Shown: positions 12,946 to 14,219 of the stretch, one piece after another | How positions within the stretch are numbered: position 1 is the stretch's first letter | Layout: each line of letters opens with the position of its first letter | DNA from: Nitrososphaerota archaeon | Lineage (GTDB): Archaea > Thermoproteota > Nitrososphaeria > Nitrososphaerales > UBA57 | NCBI GenBank assembly: GCA_016180375.1 | Contig: JACPBJ010000135.1 | Location: 1-14,219, forward strand | Direction of reading: 5' to 3' | DNA length: 14,219 nt | Position numbers and translations under genes: made by a program | The notes under the pieces: model-generated | Told to the model about the DNA's origin: nothing | What the model saw: the letters and a program-made list of their open reading frames with translations, nothing else | Database searches by the model: none

Positions 12946-13377
12946 TCACTTTATGTCCATCAGATTCAGGCCTGTCATTTCATCATATTTTCTGTTGATC
13001 CTGAGGCTCTTGTATTCGTTGAGCATAAGTTCACAGGCAAACAATTCGGTTCCTCCAAGCAGGTGCCCGCCAGACGCTCTTCCTTTTTCATCGCTAAGAA
13101 CAAGATGTGCGTGAACTATGATGTCTCCTTCCATTTCGGTGATATTGCCAATGCATGAAACGATTTCCATAGGCTCATCGAATATCAATTCACCGTATTT
13201 CTTTGCTGTCTGATCATAGTAACTGACTCTAGCTTTCTTGACGGCACCTATAGCAGTGAATGAAGCGGTGCGAATGTTCATCTCCTTAGCCACTTTCTTA
13301 ATCGAATTAAGAAGGTCTCCGGCATAGGGCAGCTTAACTACATACGAATTTGCAATTCCAGACTTAACGAATGACAT
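12946..13377 (-). CDS. PPC-domain (DUF296) protein
   Basis: A 143-residue single-domain protein. The PPC core runs from residue 10 to about 125: a helix with DLLNSIKKVAKEMNI, strand SFTAIGAV, then GNITEMEGDIIVHAHLVLSD (77-96) and GRASGGHLLGGT (99-110), the most conserved block of the family, with His89, His91 and His105. Prokaryotic members form trimers and are often annotated as DNA-binding, but without the AT-hook seen in plants; clustered His may bind a metal. Its biochemical job is unknown. ATG start. It is divergent from malate dehydrogenase (93 bases between starts) and probably co-transcribed with the gamma-carbonic-anhydrase-like gene. Confidence 0.88.
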   Translation of the reverse strand: MSFVKSGIANSYVVKLPYAGDLLNSIKKVAKEMNIRTASFTAIGAVKKARVSYYDQTAKKYGELIFDEPMEIVSCIGNITEMEGDIIVHAHLVLSDEKGRASGGHLLGGTELFACELMLNEYKSLRINRKYDEMTGLNLMDIK

Positions 13378-13434
13378 ATTTCCGCTCCTATCTATCTTGT
13401 CAATAGGTTTAACTCTTCCAGATATGTTGAACCT

Positions 13435-13442
13435 TTTATAAT
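13435..13442 (+). promoter_or_regulatory. TATA box for malate dehydrogenase
   Basis: TTTATAAT is centred 32-33 bases before the GTG at 13471, in the 93-base divergent region shared with the PPC-domain gene. It supports the GTG as the true start with a leader of only a few bases. Confidence 0.55.
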
Positions 13443-13470
13443 TCGAGAAAGAAGACTAAGCTGACAAACA

Positions 13471-14219
13471 GTGATTACAATAGTAGGTTCAGGTAGGGTT
13501 GGCTCCTCAATAGCACTCGAATTGGTAAAGAGAGAACTTGATGATGTTTCTCTCATAGACATACTGAATGGTCTGCCGCAAGGAGAGGCTCTAGACCTGC
13601 AGCATATGGCTTCAGAAATAGGCTCAGACGTGAATATTGTCGGTTCAAATGATTATTCCGTTATGAAAGGTTCCGATATTGTAATAGTGGTTGCTGGGCT
13701 AGCCAGAAAACCCGGAATGACAAGGCTCGACCTTATTGCAAAGAACTCTGAGATCATAAAGTCAGTAGCAAATCAAATCAAAACTTACGCGCCTGATTCG
13801 AAGGTTCTCATGGTCACTAACCCTCTGGACGCGATGACATATGTTGCGTTGAAGGCTACTGGTTTTGACAGGAACAGAGTATTTGGGATGGGAGGGATGC
13901 TTGATCTTTCACGCTTGAAGGATGCTCTAGCATCTATGCTTGGTATCTCAAGAGCTTCGATTCAAGCGTTGGTAATCGGGGAACATGGCGAGAATATGCT
14001 GCCATTGCCAAGATATTCTTCGGCAGGAGGGATTCCAATGACAGCGCTCCTATCCGAAAAGAACCTAGCTGAAGCTGCAGAGTCAGCAAAAAAGGTCGCT
14101 GCTGAAGTAATAGCGCTGAAAGGCGCTACGAACTACGCGCCCGCAAATGGCGTTGCAAGGATGGTCGAATCGATAATCAAGGACAAGAAGATGCTCGTCC
14201 CTGCAAGTGTCTATCTCGA
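13471..14219 (+). CDS. mdh: malate dehydrogenase (LDH-like MDH), 3' end cut by the window
   Basis: The first 249 residues are visible. The enzyme interconverts malate and oxaloacetate with NAD(H). The Rossmann motif GSGRVGSS is at residues 6-13, and an Asp at the end of the second strand (LIDI, Asp30) points to NAD rather than NADP. The mobile loop ARKPGMTR holds Arg79 and Arg85; Arg at this substrate-specificity site marks malate rather than lactate. VTNPLD (115-120) holds the cofactor-contacting Asn117, LDLSR (144-148) holds the substrate Arg148, and GEHGE (170-174) holds the catalytic His172. About 55-60 residues should be missing beyond the window. GTG start, supported by the TATA box. 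Confidence 0.93.
   Translation, partial: MITIVGSGRVGSSIALELVKRELDDVSLIDILNGLPQGEALDLQHMASEIGSDVNIVGSNDYSVMKGSDIVIVVAGLARKPGMTRLDLIAKNSEIIKSVANQIKTYAPDSKVLMVTNPLDAMTYVALKATGFDRNRVFGMGGMLDLSRLKDALASMLGISRASIQALVIGEHGENMLPLPRYSSAGGIPMTALLSEKNLAEAAESAKKVAAEVIALKGATNYAPANGVARMVESIIKDKKMLVPASVYL

Overview
The window looks like a chromosomal segment of a mesophilic archaeon, most likely a member of the Nitrososphaerota (Thaumarchaeota) or a near relative. The evidence is indirect. Many genes have a TTTATATA-type TATA box about 26 to 33 bases before an ATG, GTG or TTG start, with no Shine-Dalgarno site (the leaderless arrangement). The window also holds a type II archaeal GAPDH, an archaeal prepilin peptidase, an archaeal presenilin-like protease, an AbrB-type regulator, a one-domain ammonia-type NAD synthetase, and a small zinc-ribbon protein of the sort typical of this phylum. 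Genes are short, tightly packed and often convergent with overlapping ends.

Layout. A tRNA-Cys gene (10-104) opens the window. It carries about 21 extra bases in its D loop that fold as a bulge-helix-bulge intron. A minus-strand pair follows: an ECF-type substrate-binding membrane protein and a presenilin-like intramembrane aspartyl protease (112-1601). Positions 1719-3239 hold small plus-strand genes: an unknown 82-residue protein, a 46-residue zinc-ribbon protein, an unknown protein and a PadR regulator. Positions 3256-5222 hold a possible winged-helix protein (minus), a membrane-tethered ArsR-like regulator with a co-directional partner, and a Pro/Ala-rich protein anchored at both ends. 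NAD synthetase (5289-6089) is convergent with, and overlaps, an AbrB plus prepilin peptidase pair on the minus strand (6077-7033).

Positions 7034-11403 are gene-poor and look accessory. They contain a 78-residue membrane protein, a 550-residue exported cysteine-rich protein, about 690 bases of apparently decaying DNA with an Ile-Asp repeat tail, a broken NTF2/SnoaL-like exported protein (one frameshift and one in-frame TAG), a 24-base perfect palindrome, and a candidate 40-codon leaderless gene.

Positions 11404-14219 return to dense housekeeping genes: type II GAPDH (plus), a gamma-carbonic-anhydrase-like hexapeptide protein (minus, overlapping the GAPDH end), a PPC/DUF296 protein (minus), and, divergent from it, an NAD-type malate dehydrogenase cut by the window edge. 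Together these cover central carbon metabolism (GAPDH, MDH), NAD synthesis, membrane proteolysis and protein export, plus several small regulators. I see no CRISPR array, insertion sequence, restriction system or obvious defence cluster. The strongest unusual signals are the tRNA intron, the two-lesion pseudogene, the Ile-Asp tail and the palindrome with its small ORF.
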